From Elusimicrobiota bacterium (GTDB lineage: Bacteria; Elusimicrobiota; Elusimicrobia; UBA1565; UBA9628), in assembly GCA_013044195.1 (NCBI GenBank), contig JABEUV010000180.1:1-42336 (forward strand): DNA of 42,336 nt. The letters are read 5' to 3'. Each line of letters starts with the position of its first letter. Within the stretch, counting starts at the first letter, position 1. Below, piece by piece: positions 8,645-17,805 of the stretch. The notes beneath the pieces are model-generated. The model did no database searches. It was not told where the DNA came from and worked only from the letters and a program-made list of their open reading frames with translations. Position numbers and translations under genes: made by a program.

Positions 8645-11116
8645 GTGAATAAGTTCCTCATGAGCGCCCTCTTGGCGACGCTTTTCTCGTACCCGGCTTC
8701 CGCCCAAGCCGATTCCTCGGGCACGGCGATATCGCCCGCTCAACCGCCCGCCGTGTCGACCTCCGCGCCCGCCGTTCTTCCCTCTGCGTCCACCGGGACC
8801 GTTTCCTCACCCGCACCTGAGCCCTCTCCGGCGGCCCTTCCGCCCGCCCTCGTCCCCCGACCCTGGGTGATCGGAGATATCAGGGCTTCCGGGCTCAAAA
8901 ACGTCAAGTTCAGCACCATCCGAGCTCAGACCAAGGCGCGCAAGGGCGATCTCTACGACCGACCCGATCTGGACAAGGACATCCAGGCCCTGCTCGGCTT
9001 GGGCGAGTTCGACCGCGTGGGCGCCGAGATCACTTTGCTCGACAAGCCCGTCCCCGCGAACTTCCGCAAGGTCGCGGGCACCGATCGCGAAATTCTTCTG
9101 ACCTTCGTGGTCAAGGAAAAACCCGTGATCCACAAGATCGAGATCGAGGGCAATAAGGGCCTGTCGAAGGGCACTTTGATGGACGAGATCACGCTCAAGG
9201 TCGCCGACCCCTACGATCGCTTCAAGCTGGAGGAGGACCGTAAAAAAGTCATCGACAAATACCGTGAGAAAGGCTATCTCGACGCCTCCGTTCAGACCGA
9301 GGTCAAGCTCGACACCGAGACCCAGAAGGTGAACGTGACTTTCAAGATCAACGAGGAGCAGAAATCGCGCATTGAGCTTGTGGAGATTTCCGGCGTCAAG
9401 GCCTTCAAGCCGCGCAAGCTGCTGGGCCTGATGAAGAACAAGTACCACAAAGTCTTCACCGAGAAGGAGCTTGCCGAGGACGTCAAGAAGATCGAGGCCG
9501 AATATAAGAACGCCGGCTTCCTGGACGTGAAGATCAGCACTCCCGTCGTCTCGCTGAGCCCGGATAAGACGCGCATCCACATCGCCCTCGGCGTCATCGA
9601 GGGCCGCTCCTACCTGTTCGGCGACACCTCTTTCTCCGGCTATCTCGTGCTGAAGTCCTCAGAACTCTATCACGTGGTCGACTACAAGACCGGGCAGCGC
9701 TTCAACCAGCAGAAATACGAGGACACGATCCGCGCCGTGCAGGAACTCTATGCCGACGCCGGCCGCCTGCGTACGCGCGTCATCCCGGTCAAGGCGCTCA
9801 ACCCGAAGACCGACCGCATGGACGTGCGCTACGACATCATCGAGGGGCCGGTCTCCTACGTCGATCACATCGACGTCGAGGGCAACAAGGCGGCGAAAAC
9901 CTACGTACTGCGGCGCGAATGCTCGATGAAGTCCGGCGACCGCTTCTCCGCCGCACGGGTCAAGCGCTGCCGCGAGCGCATGATGAACCTGGGCTTTCTC
10001 GACGACGTCGAGCCCGACCTCCAGCCCTCCCCGACGGATCCGGACAAAGTGGACATGACCTTCGACGTGACCGAGGGCAAGCCCGGCATGCTGACGGCCG
10101 GCGCGGCCTACTCGTCGATCGACGGCATCATCGGCACGCTGTCGCTGTCGCACATGGACATGTTCGGCCTGGCCCAGCGCATCAGCGTGAACTGGTCGTT
10201 CGGCGCGGCCATCGAAAGCTTCACGTTGAGCTGGACGGAGCCTTGGATCGGCGACCACCCCACAAGCCTCGGCGTCGACCTCTTCGACAGCTTCATGATC
10301 ACCCCTTTCTACGGCGACCTGTCGGCCTACTGGCTGCGCCGCGTCGGCAGCACCGTGCGCCTCGGCCCGCGGTTCGAAGACGACCGCTATCAGGTCAACC
10401 TCAGCTACACGCTGCAGGAGATCTCCATCGAGAACATCGACCCGACGATGAACTTCAACGGCCTGCTGACGCCGGGCACCAGCATCCAATCCGTGGCCAG
10501 CGTGGAATTCGCGCGCGACACCCGAGACAGCATCATCGATCCGACCGCCGGCACGCGCAACGGCATCGGCGCGGAGCTGTCGGGCGGCCCCCTGTTCGGC
10601 AGCATCAGTTTCATCAAGCCGACTTACTCGAACCAGGCCCACTTCACCCTGTTCGAGGCCGTCGACGACTGGCCGTTCGTGATGTCGCTTTACAATCGCG
10701 GCGGCTACGTGACTCCGTTCGGAAACTCCCAATCCGTCGACGTGCAGGACCGATTCTTCATCGGCGGCCAGGACACGCTGCGCGGCTATCTGCCCGCCGC
10801 CGACGCCGGCGTGGCCGACGGCGGCATCGCCTACGACGTCGCCAACCTGGAGTTCGGATTCCCGGTTGCGCGAGAGCACCACAAGACCATCGTCAAGCTC
10901 GTCGCCTTCGTCGACGCCGGCGGCGCCTGGGACAGCATCAGCCAGATCAACGACCGCTTCGGCAGCGCCAACCAAAATCTGAAAAGCGACGTGGGCCTCG
11001 GCATCCGCTTCGTCACCCCGGCCTTCCCGATCCGCCTGGACTACGGCTACGGCCTCAACCACCAGCCCGGACAGAAGGCTTACCAGATCAACTTCGGTAT
11101 GGGACCTCTATTCTGA
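8645..11116 (+). CDS. bamA: Outer membrane protein assembly factor BamA
   Basis: Signal peptide VNKFLMSALLATLFSYPASAQA; POTRA-type repeats; C-terminal barrel with FFIGGQDTLRGY and terminal Phe (FGMGPLF). Confidence 0.9.
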   Translation: MNKFLMSALLATLFSYPASAQADSSGTAISPAQPPAVSTSAPAVLPSASTGTVSSPAPEPSPAALPPALVPRPWVIGDIRASGLKNVKFSTIRAQTKARKGDLYDRPDLDKDIQALLGLGEFDRVGAEITLLDKPVPANFRKVAGTDREILLTFVVKEKPVIHKIEIEGNKGLSKGTLMDEITLKVADPYDRFKLEEDRKKVIDKYREKGYLDASVQTEVKLDTETQKVNVTFKINEEQKSRIELVEISGVKAFKPRKLLGLMKNKYHKVFTEKELAEDVKKIEAEYKNAGFLDVKISTPVVSLSPDKTRIHIALGVIEGRSYLFGDTSFSGYLVLKSSELYHVVDYKTGQRFNQQKYEDTIRAVQELYADAGRLRTRVIPVKALNPKTDRMDVRYDIIEGPVSYVDHIDVEGNKAAKTYVLRRECSMKSGDRFSAARVKRCRERMMNLGFLDDVEPDLQPSPTDPDKVDMTFDVTEGKPGMLTAGAAYSSIDGIIGTLSLSHMDMFGLAQRISVNWSFGAAIESFTLSWTEPWIGDHPTSLGVDLFDSFMITPFYGDLSAYWLRRVGSTVRLGPRFEDDRYQVNLSYTLQEISIENIDPTMNFNGLLTPGTSIQSVASVEFARDTRDSIIDPTAGTRNGIGAELSGGPLFGSISFIKPTYSNQAHFTLFEAVDDWPFVMSLYNRGGYVTPFGNSQSVDVQDRFFIGGQDTLRGYLPAADAGVADGGIAYDVANLEFGFPVAREHHKTIVKLVAFVDAGGAWDSISQINDRFGSANQNLKSDVGLGIRFVTPAFPIRLDYGYGLNHQPGQKAYQINFGMGPLF

Positions 11117-12129
11117 TGAAGTCCTTCGCCTCGGCCTGCGCCGTCCTCGCGCTCGCCGCACCCCTGAGCGCGCTGGAGCTCTCGCTTGAGCAGAACCGCA
11201 CGTTGCGCGGCAGCGTCGGCTACGTCGACATGCAGCGCATCTTCGCCGAAAGCCCCGATTCGGCGCAGGCCAAGGAAAGCTTCGAGGCCATCGTCCGCCA
11301 AGCCGAGGACAAAGTCAACCTCAAGCGCGCCGAAATCCTCAAACTCCAGCGCCAACTGGAAGACGACAAGGCTGAGCGTGTACGACTGTCGAAAGAAGCC
11401 GTGGTCGCATTCTCCTCGTCTGCCGCGCTGGCCGTCGCCGCCTCCTCGGTCGCCGCGCGTCCTCCGGCGGCCGCGCCTGCCGTACCGCCTGTGGCCCTCC
11501 CGCCCGTGACGCCGGCGACCGCACCGGCCGGGCTCCTTTCTCCGGCCGCTTTGATGAAGCTTTCAGCGCCCGCCGTGTCAACGACCCTTCCGACCGGATT
11601 GGCGCCCGCCGCAGCCTTGCCCGGCCTTCCCGCCGCCGGCGGCCCGTTGGCCGCACCCGCCGTCTCCTCGGCCGCGCCCATGGCGGCCGTCGCTCGCTCG
11701 ACCGCCTCCGTGCCATCGACGGCCGCCGCGCCGCGTCCCGTCGTTCCGGCGGTCGCCCTCTCTTCAGCGACACGCGTCTCTCCTGCCGCCGCCGCGCCCG
11801 CGTCGCCAACCCCCTCCGTCGCCCCAGGACCGCCGAGCCTGGCGGTGCGCGCCCTGGACCTCGACAACAAAATCATCGCTCTCCAGGCCGAGATACTGAG
11901 CAAGGAGCAGGCCCTCGCGACCGAACGCAACACCACCGATCGCGGCTTGGTCAGCATTGAGGGCCGCAAGACGGACCGCGTGCTCGCCAACATCTATCGC
12001 GCGATCACCGCCGTCGCCCAAGAGGAGGGCATCAGCATCGTCATCGACCGCGCCTCGATCCTCTACGGCCACCAAGGCGTCGATCTGACCGACAAAGTTC
12101 TGCACTACCTAAGGAGCTCCCCACCATGA
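11116..12129 (+). CDS. Skp/OmpH-family periplasmic chaperone with long Pro/Ala-rich insertion
   Basis: Signal peptide; GSVGYVDMQRIFAESPDSAQAKESFE...KRAEILKLQRQLEDDKAE and C-terminal ANIYRAITAVAQEEGISIVIDRASILYGHQGVDLTDKVLHYL; follows bamA. Confidence 0.85.
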   Translation: MKSFASACAVLALAAPLSALELSLEQNRTLRGSVGYVDMQRIFAESPDSAQAKESFEAIVRQAEDKVNLKRAEILKLQRQLEDDKAERVRLSKEAVVAFSSSAALAVAASSVAARPPAAAPAVPPVALPPVTPATAPAGLLSPAALMKLSAPAVSTTLPTGLAPAAALPGLPAAGGPLAAPAVSSAAPMAAVARSTASVPSTAAAPRPVVPAVALSSATRVSPAAAAPASPTPSVAPGPPSLAVRALDLDNKIIALQAEILSKEQALATERNTTDRGLVSIEGRKTDRVLANIYRAITAVAQEEGISIVIDRASILYGHQGVDLTDKVLHYLRSSPP

Positions 12130-13196
12130 AACATTTGCCTAAGCCTCTGACCATCGCCGAAATCGCAACGCTGGTCGGCGGTCGCGCCGTCGGCGACGCG
12201 TCCGTCGTCGTCGAAACCGTCTCCGAGGTGGGCGCGGCCGGCCCGAAGGACGCCGCGACGTTCCACAACATGAAATACGCGGCCGAGGCCGCCGCCTCGA
12301 AGGCCGGTTGCCTCCTCGTGCCTCCGGCCGCGGAGAGCGCGCCCTGCGCGGCGAAGGCGAAGGTCGTCGTCGCCGACCCACAGGCCGCGTTCGCGATGCT
12401 GCTTGGCCTCATCGACGCGGCCAAGCGCGCGCGAGTGGCGTCCGGCGTCAGCCCGCGCGCGTCCGTGCACCCCGAGGCGAGACTCGGCGCCGGCGTCGCC
12501 GTCGGAGACTTCGCCGTGGTCGAAAAGGGCGCCGTCGTCGGCGAGGGAACCGTACTCATGGCCCAGGTCTACGTGGGCGCGGACGCGAAAATCGGCCGCA
12601 ACTGCCTGCTCTACCCGCAAGTCGTCGTGCGCGAGGAGTGCGAACTCGGCGACGACGTGATCGTCCACTCCGGCACCGTCATCGGTTCGGACGGCTTCGG
12701 CTTCACGACCGACCGCAAGACCGGACGGCATGCGAAGATTCCGCAGATCGGCAACGTCGTGATCAAGGACCGCGTCGAGATCGGAGCCAACGCCGCGATC
12801 GATCGAGCGACGCTGGGATCGACGGTCGTCGAGAGCGGCACGAAGATCGACAACCTGGTCCACATCGCGCACAACGTGCGCATCGGCCGCGATTGTTTCA
12901 TAGCCGGGCAGACCGGTTTCGCAGGCTCGACGACCGTCGGCAACAACGCGATCTTCGCCGGCCAGACCGGCATCGCCGGCCACCTGACGCTCGGCGAGGG
13001 TGCCGTGATCACCGCGCAGACCGGGGTGATGAGCGACGTGCCCGCCAAGGCAGTCCTGTTCGGCACGCCGGGCCGCCCGCACCGCGAAGCGTTCAAGCTG
13101 CAGGCGCTGTACGGCCGCCTGCCCGAGATCGTCTCCCGGCTCAAAGCGCTGGAGAAGAAACTCGGCCTTGAGGCCAAAGACGCCGCCGCGTCCTGA
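12126..13196 (+). CDS. lpxD: UDP-3-O-acylglucosamine N-acyltransferase LpxD
   Basis: Hexapeptide repeats; VIGSDGFGFTTDRKTGRHAKIPQIGNVVIKDRVEIGANAAIDRATLGSTVV..GTKIDNLVHIAHNVRIG. Confidence 0.95.
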   Translation: MKHLPKPLTIAEIATLVGGRAVGDASVVVETVSEVGAAGPKDAATFHNMKYAAEAAASKAGCLLVPPAAESAPCAAKAKVVVADPQAAFAMLLGLIDAAKRARVASGVSPRASVHPEARLGAGVAVGDFAVVEKGAVVGEGTVLMAQVYVGADAKIGRNCLLYPQVVVREECELGDDVIVHSGTVIGSDGFGFTTDRKTGRHAKIPQIGNVVIKDRVEIGANAAIDRATLGSTVVESGTKIDNLVHIAHNVRIGRDCFIAGQTGFAGSTTVGNNAIFAGQTGIAGHLTLGEGAVITAQTGVMSDVPAKAVLFGTPGRPHREAFKLQALYGRLPEIVSRLKALEKKLGLEAKDAAAS

Positions 13197-13217
13197 CGAA
13201 TATTTGAGAGGCAACCC

Positions 13218-14111
13218 ATGAACCGGCAGAACCCGCTGCAAAATACGATCAAGCAGGAAGTCAGCCTGGAAGGCGTCGGCCTGCACACCGGCAACAAGTC
13301 CGCGCTGACGTTCCGCCCCGCACCCGCCAACACCGGCATCCGCTTCTTCCGCTCGGACCTACCCGGCATCCCGATGATTCCGGCGCGCCTCGGCTTCGTC
13401 GTCACGACGGTGCGCGGCACGAACCTGGGTCTGGGGGAGGCGAAGGTGCACACGGTCGAGCACGTACTCTCGGCTTGCACGGGCCTCGGCATCGACAACC
13501 TCGACGTGCTGGTCAGCGCCAACGAGCCGCCGATCATGGACGGCTCGGCCCTGCCCTTCGTCGAGGCCCTGCTGCGCGCCGGCCTCGTCGATCTGGACGC
13601 GCCGAAGCGCTGGCTGCACCTGCCGCATGAGGTGACCTACGAGGCCAAGGACGGCGCGCGCTACCGCGCGGTCCCGTCCGAAAAATTCGAGATCGTCGCG
13701 ACCTTAATCCACGACCACCCGATGATGCCGAAGATGTCGCTGTCGATGACCGTCGATCGCGACGGCTACCTGGCCGAGGTCGCGCGCGCGCGCACGTTCT
13801 GCTTCGAGCACGAGGTCGCCTACCTGAAGTCCCAAGGCCTGGCGCAAGGCGGTAGCCTGGAGAACGCCATCGTCATCGGCAAGGACCAATTCCACACGAA
13901 CGCCGAAGGCCTGCGCTACGCCGACGAATTCGTCCGCCACAAGATGCTGGACCTCATAGGAGATCTGACTTTACTGGGCCGTCCCCTTTTCAAGATGCGC
14001 ATCGAGGCCGAGCGGCTCGGCCACGCCCACAACGTCGAGTTCGCCAAGAAGCTCGACGAGGCCGCAAAGAAACTGCGCAAATCAAAAACCAACGTCCTGG
14101 AGGCAAAATGA
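13218..14111 (+). CDS. lpxC: UDP-3-O-acyl-N-acetylglucosamine deacetylase LpxC
   Basis: NTIKQEVSLEGVGLHTG..VHTVEHVLSACTGLGIDNLDV..EPPIMDGSALPFVEAL..RTFCFEHEV. Confidence 0.95.
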   Translation: MNRQNPLQNTIKQEVSLEGVGLHTGNKSALTFRPAPANTGIRFFRSDLPGIPMIPARLGFVVTTVRGTNLGLGEAKVHTVEHVLSACTGLGIDNLDVLVSANEPPIMDGSALPFVEALLRAGLVDLDAPKRWLHLPHEVTYEAKDGARYRAVPSEKFEIVATLIHDHPMMPKMSLSMTVDRDGYLAEVARARTFCFEHEVAYLKSQGLAQGGSLENAIVIGKDQFHTNAEGLRYADEFVRHKMLDLIGDLTLLGRPLFKMRIEAERLGHAHNVEFAKKLDEAAKKLRKSKTNVLEAK

Positions 14112-14593
14112 GCACCGACACCGCCGTCCCGAATCCGTTTTCCGCCGCCCCGCTCCGCTCCCTAGATACCGCCGGCGTCAAGAAGGCGATTCCGCACAGG
14201 TACCCTTTCCTGCTCGTCGACAAGATCGACGTGCTTCAGGAAGACAAATACTGCGTCGGTACCAAGATGGTGACCGTCAACGAGCACTTCTTCGAGGGCC
14301 ATTTCCCCGGACAGCCCGTGATGCCAGGAGTGCTCATTGTCGAGAGCATGGCCCAGACGGCCTGCGCCATGCTCCTATCCAAAGGCGGCTTCGAAAACAA
14401 GGTCGCATTCTTCATGGGCATCGACGAGGCCAAGTTCCGCGCGCCCGTCCTGCCCGGCTGCGTTCTCAAGCACCACATCGAAATTCTGCGGCTGGGCCGT
14501 GCGGGCAAGTTCCGCGGCGAAGCCTACGTGGACGGCAAGCTCGCCGCCGAAGCGACGATGACGTTCGCGCTCGTCGACAAGGCGCAGGGATAA
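14108..14593 (+). CDS. fabZ: 3-hydroxyacyl-ACP dehydratase FabZ
   Basis: IPHRYPFLLVDKID...EHFFEGHFPGQPVMPGVLIVESMAQTA. Confidence 0.95.
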   Translation: MSTDTAVPNPFSAAPLRSLDTAGVKKAIPHRYPFLLVDKIDVLQEDKYCVGTKMVTVNEHFFEGHFPGQPVMPGVLIVESMAQTACAMLLSKGGFENKVAFFMGIDEAKFRAPVLPGCVLKHHIEILRLGRAGKFRGEAYVDGKLAAEATMTFALVDKAQG

Positions 14594-14597
14594 CGCC

Positions 14598-15407
14598 ATG
14601 GCCATCCATCCCACCGCCGTTGTCGATGCCTCCGCCAAGATCGATCCGACCGCCGAGGTCGGCCCGTACGCGATCGTCGGGCCCGATGCCGTGATCGGCG
14701 CACGCACGAAGGTCGGCGCGCACGCCGTCGTGGAGCACGCGACGCTCGGCGAAGACAACGTCCTGCATCCTGGCTGCTACGTCGGCACGCCGCCGCAGGA
14801 TCTCAAGTACGCGGGCGAGAAGACGCGCCTGGTCATGGGCGACAAGAACGTGGTCCGAGAGTGCGTGACGATGAACCGCGGCACCGCCAACGGCGGCGGC
14901 GTCACGAAAATCGGCTCCGGCGCGCTGTTCATGGCCTACTCTCACGTTGCCCACGACTGCCATATCGGCGACGGCGCCATCCTCGTCAACTCGGTCGCGC
15001 TCGCCGGACACGTGCACGTCGGCGACTACGCGGTGCTCGGCGGCATCTGCGCCGTGCATCAGTACGTACGCATCGGCCGCTTCGTGATGATCAGCGGCGG
15101 TTCGATGGTCGGCAAGGACATTCTTCCATTCTCGACGGCGCAGGGCGACCGCGCGACCCTGCGCGGGCTCAACATGCTGGGCATGCGCCGCGGCGGCTTC
15201 AGCCGCGAGGCGATGTCCGCCGTCAAGTCCGCCTACAAGTCGCTGTTTCTCCAAGGCGGCTCGCTGGAGGAAAACGTCGCCAAGCTCAAGGCGTCGCAGC
15301 CCTGCAAGGAAGTCCGGGAGTGGATCGACTTCATCGAGTCGTCGGGCAAGCGCGGCGTGATGCGCCCCGCCGTCGACGCGATGGAGATTGAGGCGGTCGC
15401 TTCCTGA
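14598..15407 (+). CDS. lpxA: Acyl-ACP--UDP-N-acetylglucosamine O-acyltransferase LpxA
   Basis: IHPTAVVDASAKIDPTAEVGPYAIVG..FMAYSHVAHDCHIGD..LAGHVHVGDYAVLGGICAVHQYVRIGRF. Confidence 0.95.
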   Translation: MAIHPTAVVDASAKIDPTAEVGPYAIVGPDAVIGARTKVGAHAVVEHATLGEDNVLHPGCYVGTPPQDLKYAGEKTRLVMGDKNVVRECVTMNRGTANGGGVTKIGSGALFMAYSHVAHDCHIGDGAILVNSVALAGHVHVGDYAVLGGICAVHQYVRIGRFVMISGGSMVGKDILPFSTAQGDRATLRGLNMLGMRRGGFSREAMSAVKSAYKSLFLQGGSLEENVAKLKASQPCKEVREWIDFIESSGKRGVMRPAVDAMEIEAVAS

Positions 15408-16240
15408 ACGAACCACTTGGCCTTGTCGCCGGCTCGGGGCGATTTCCTCTGCTCGTCGCGGAGGAGGCGCGCCGCCGCGGCGTGCCCGTGGTCGCACTCG
15501 GCATCCCGGGCGTGACCGACCCGGCGCTGGAGGCCGCCGCCGGAGGCCTGCGCTGGTTCAAGCTCGGGCAGATCGACGCGCCGATCAAGGCCCTCAAGGA
15601 TGCGGGCGTGCGCCGGGTGGTGATGGCGGGCAAGGTCCAGCACGTGTCGCTGTTCGGCGGAGTTCTGCCGGATTGGCGCGCCGCCAAGCTTCTGCTCGGC
15701 CTGAAGGACAAGAGGACCGACACCATCCTGCGCGCGGTCGTGGGAGAGTTCGAGAAGGACGGCCTGGAGTTCGTCTCGTCGGCCACGTTCCTGGAACACC
15801 TGCTTGCCCCGTCCGGGACGCTCACGCGCCGCGCGCTGTCCAAGGCCCAACTCGACGACGCCGCGCTGGGCTGGCGCGCGGCGAAGGCCGTCGCGGGCTT
15901 CGACATCGGCCAAACCGTCGTCGCGCAGGGCGGCGCGATCGTCGCCGTCGAAGGCATGGAGGGCACCGACGCGTGCGTGAAGCGCGCGGCCGAACTGGCG
16001 CGCTCGCAGGGCCGCGAACCCGCGCTCGTCGTCGTGAAGGTCGCCAAGCCGCGCCAGGATTTTCGCTTCGACCTGCCCGTCGTCGGCCTGGACACGCTGG
16101 AAAACTTCCGCGCCTGCGGCGTCGCGGCCCTCGCGCTGGAGGCCGGAGCCACCTTGATCTTCGACCGCGACCGTTTCGCCACCGACGCCGACGCGGCGTC
16201 CATTCCCGTCGCCGGCTTTCCCCCGGAGGGGCCGCGATGA
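15404..16240 (+). CDS. lpxI: UDP-2,3-diacylglucosamine pyrophosphatase LpxI, apparent CTG start
   Basis: (L/M)NEPLGLVAGSGRFPLLVAEEARRRGVPVVALGI...VMAGKVQHVSLF..DDAALGWRAAKAVAGFDIGQTVVAQGGAIVAVEGMEGTDACVKRA; in-frame stop at 15389 and no ATG/GTG/TTG before CTG 15404. Confidence 0.9.
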   Translation: MNEPLGLVAGSGRFPLLVAEEARRRGVPVVALGIPGVTDPALEAAAGGLRWFKLGQIDAPIKALKDAGVRRVVMAGKVQHVSLFGGVLPDWRAAKLLLGLKDKRTDTILRAVVGEFEKDGLEFVSSATFLEHLLAPSGTLTRRALSKAQLDDAALGWRAAKAVAGFDIGQTVVAQGGAIVAVEGMEGTDACVKRAAELARSQGREPALVVVKVAKPRQDFRFDLPVVGLDTLENFRACGVAALALEAGATLIFDRDRFATDADAASIPVAGFPPEGPR

Positions 16241-16289
16241 CCGCGCCTAGGCGAGGAAATGGTTGCGTCCATCGCCACAGGAGGCAACC

Positions 16290-17333
16290 ATGACCGAAAC
16301 CTCGAAAATCCGCGTCGCCGTCGTCGGCGCGGGCAAGATGGGTACCTACCACGCCAAGCTCCTGGGCCGCACCCCCGGCGTGGACCTGGTGGGCGTCTGC
16401 GACACCAACGTCTGGCGCGCCCAGCTCGCCGCGTGGCAGTCGAACACCGTTGCGGTCCGCGACTACAAGGACGTGCTCGGCCGCGTGGACGCGGTCGTCG
16501 TCGCCGTGCCGACGCCGATGCATCATGAAGTCGGCATGGCCGCCCTGTCGGCGGGCGCGCACGCGCTCATCGAGAAGCCTCTTGCGTCCTCGGTGGAGGA
16601 GGCGCGCGAACTTCTGGACGCCGCGGAACGCAGCAAGCTGGTGCTCCAGGTCGGCCATATCGAGCGCTTCAACCCCGCCGTACTGGAAGCCGTCCAGCAT
16701 ATCCGGGACCCGCGCTACATCACCGTCGAGCGCCTGGGGCCCTATGATCCGCGCATGAGCCACATCGGCGTGGTCATGGACCTGATGATCCACGACCTGG
16801 ACATCCTGCTGACCTTGGTGGGCTCCGAGGTCGAGAGCCTGGAAGCGCTCGGCGCCAACCTTCTCTCCGGCCACGAGGACATCGCCAACGTGCGCGTGCG
16901 CTTCAAGACCGGCTGCGTGGCCGACCTGACCGCCAGCCGCATCTCGCTGGGCCGCAGCCGCAAACTGCGGGCGTTCCAGAAGGACTCCTACATTTCGCTG
17001 GACTACGGCGCCGGGGCGCTTAAGATCTACCGCAAGAAAGCACCCGTCATCAAGAGCCTCAAGGACGTGGAAATACTCACGCCCAAGCTTACCGCGGTAG
17101 ACCCGCTTAAGAACGAGCAGAACCACTTCCTCGACTGTATCCGCCACAACCGCAAGCCCTGGCCCAGCGGCGAGCGCGGCGTCGAGGCCTTGAAGCTGGC
17201 GCTCCAGATCTCCGAAGAGCTTCAGCGCTACGAGTTGTCGGGACACGCCGGTTCGCGCTCGCTGATCCCCAGTTGGGCGCAGGACCTGGGCAAGATCGCG
17301 AAGTCCGTCGGCAAGGACATACTGCGAAGCTAA
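16290..17333 (+). CDS. Gfo/Idh/MocA oxidoreductase (GnnA-like, possible UDP-GlcNAc 3-dehydrogenase)
   Basis: IRVAVVGAGKMGTYHAKLLGRTPGVDLVGVCD..HALIEKPLASSVEEA..QVGHIERFNPAV; SD aggagg before ATG 16290; located in the lpx operon. Confidence 0.85.
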   Translation: MTETSKIRVAVVGAGKMGTYHAKLLGRTPGVDLVGVCDTNVWRAQLAAWQSNTVAVRDYKDVLGRVDAVVVAVPTPMHHEVGMAALSAGAHALIEKPLASSVEEARELLDAAERSKLVLQVGHIERFNPAVLEAVQHIRDPRYITVERLGPYDPRMSHIGVVMDLMIHDLDILLTLVGSEVESLEALGANLLSGHEDIANVRVRFKTGCVADLTASRISLGRSRKLRAFQKDSYISLDYGAGALKIYRKKAPVIKSLKDVEILTPKLTAVDPLKNEQNHFLDCIRHNRKPWPSGERGVEALKLALQISEELQRYELSGHAGSRSLIPSWAQDLGKIAKSVGKDILRS

Positions 17334-17336
17334 ATC

Positions 17337-17771
17337 GTGTCCAACACATTTTTTGAACGTCCGATCCTGAACTCCCCTTACGCGCTTCCCGCGCGGCACT
17401 GGGAATTGGACGAGCACGGCCAGCCCACGCAGAGGATCGTCCAGGCGCGCCGCCGCGCCGAGTTCTTCACGCCGATTCCAAAGCCGAGCAAGCGCAAGAA
17501 AGTCGCGGCCCAGGAAGAAATCATCTTCGATGAAGGCGCGGAGCTTTCAACGAAGGATCAGCCGAACAATACGTGGTACGAATCCGCGAAGAAGCTGCTC
17601 GGCGACTGGTGGACGACACGGATTTCTCAACAGAAGGAGATCGACGCGGAAGCCTGGACCACGCTCAACAGCGACGTGTCGCGACCGTTCGAAAAGCCAA
17701 AGAAGGGCCGCATCGCCGTCAAGGTGATCAACCACCTGGGCGACGAGGTCATGAAGGTGTTCAAGGTTTGA
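17337..17771 (+). pseudogene. Probable chimeric remnant: restriction-subunit N-terminus fused to methyltransferase C-terminus
   Basis: N-part FFERPILNSPYALPARHWELDEHGQPTQRIVQARRRAEFFTPIPKPSKRKK (type III-like Res N-terminus style); C-part [29 protein letters not shown] (Mod C-terminal tail style); no catalytic motifs between. Confidence 0.5.
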
Positions 17772-17805
17772 CGGCCGCGCGACACATCGGACACAGCAGA
17801 GGGAC

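Noticed and set aside
9659-12129. Long overlapping ORFs on both strands (e.g. 9659..11062 minus, 9919..12129 plus first half, 15822..17417 minus, 21234..22526 minus, 32025..33428 plus)
   Set aside because: GC-rich antisense/shifted-frame artefacts: low-complexity R/A/G/H-rich translations overlapping confidently identified genes.
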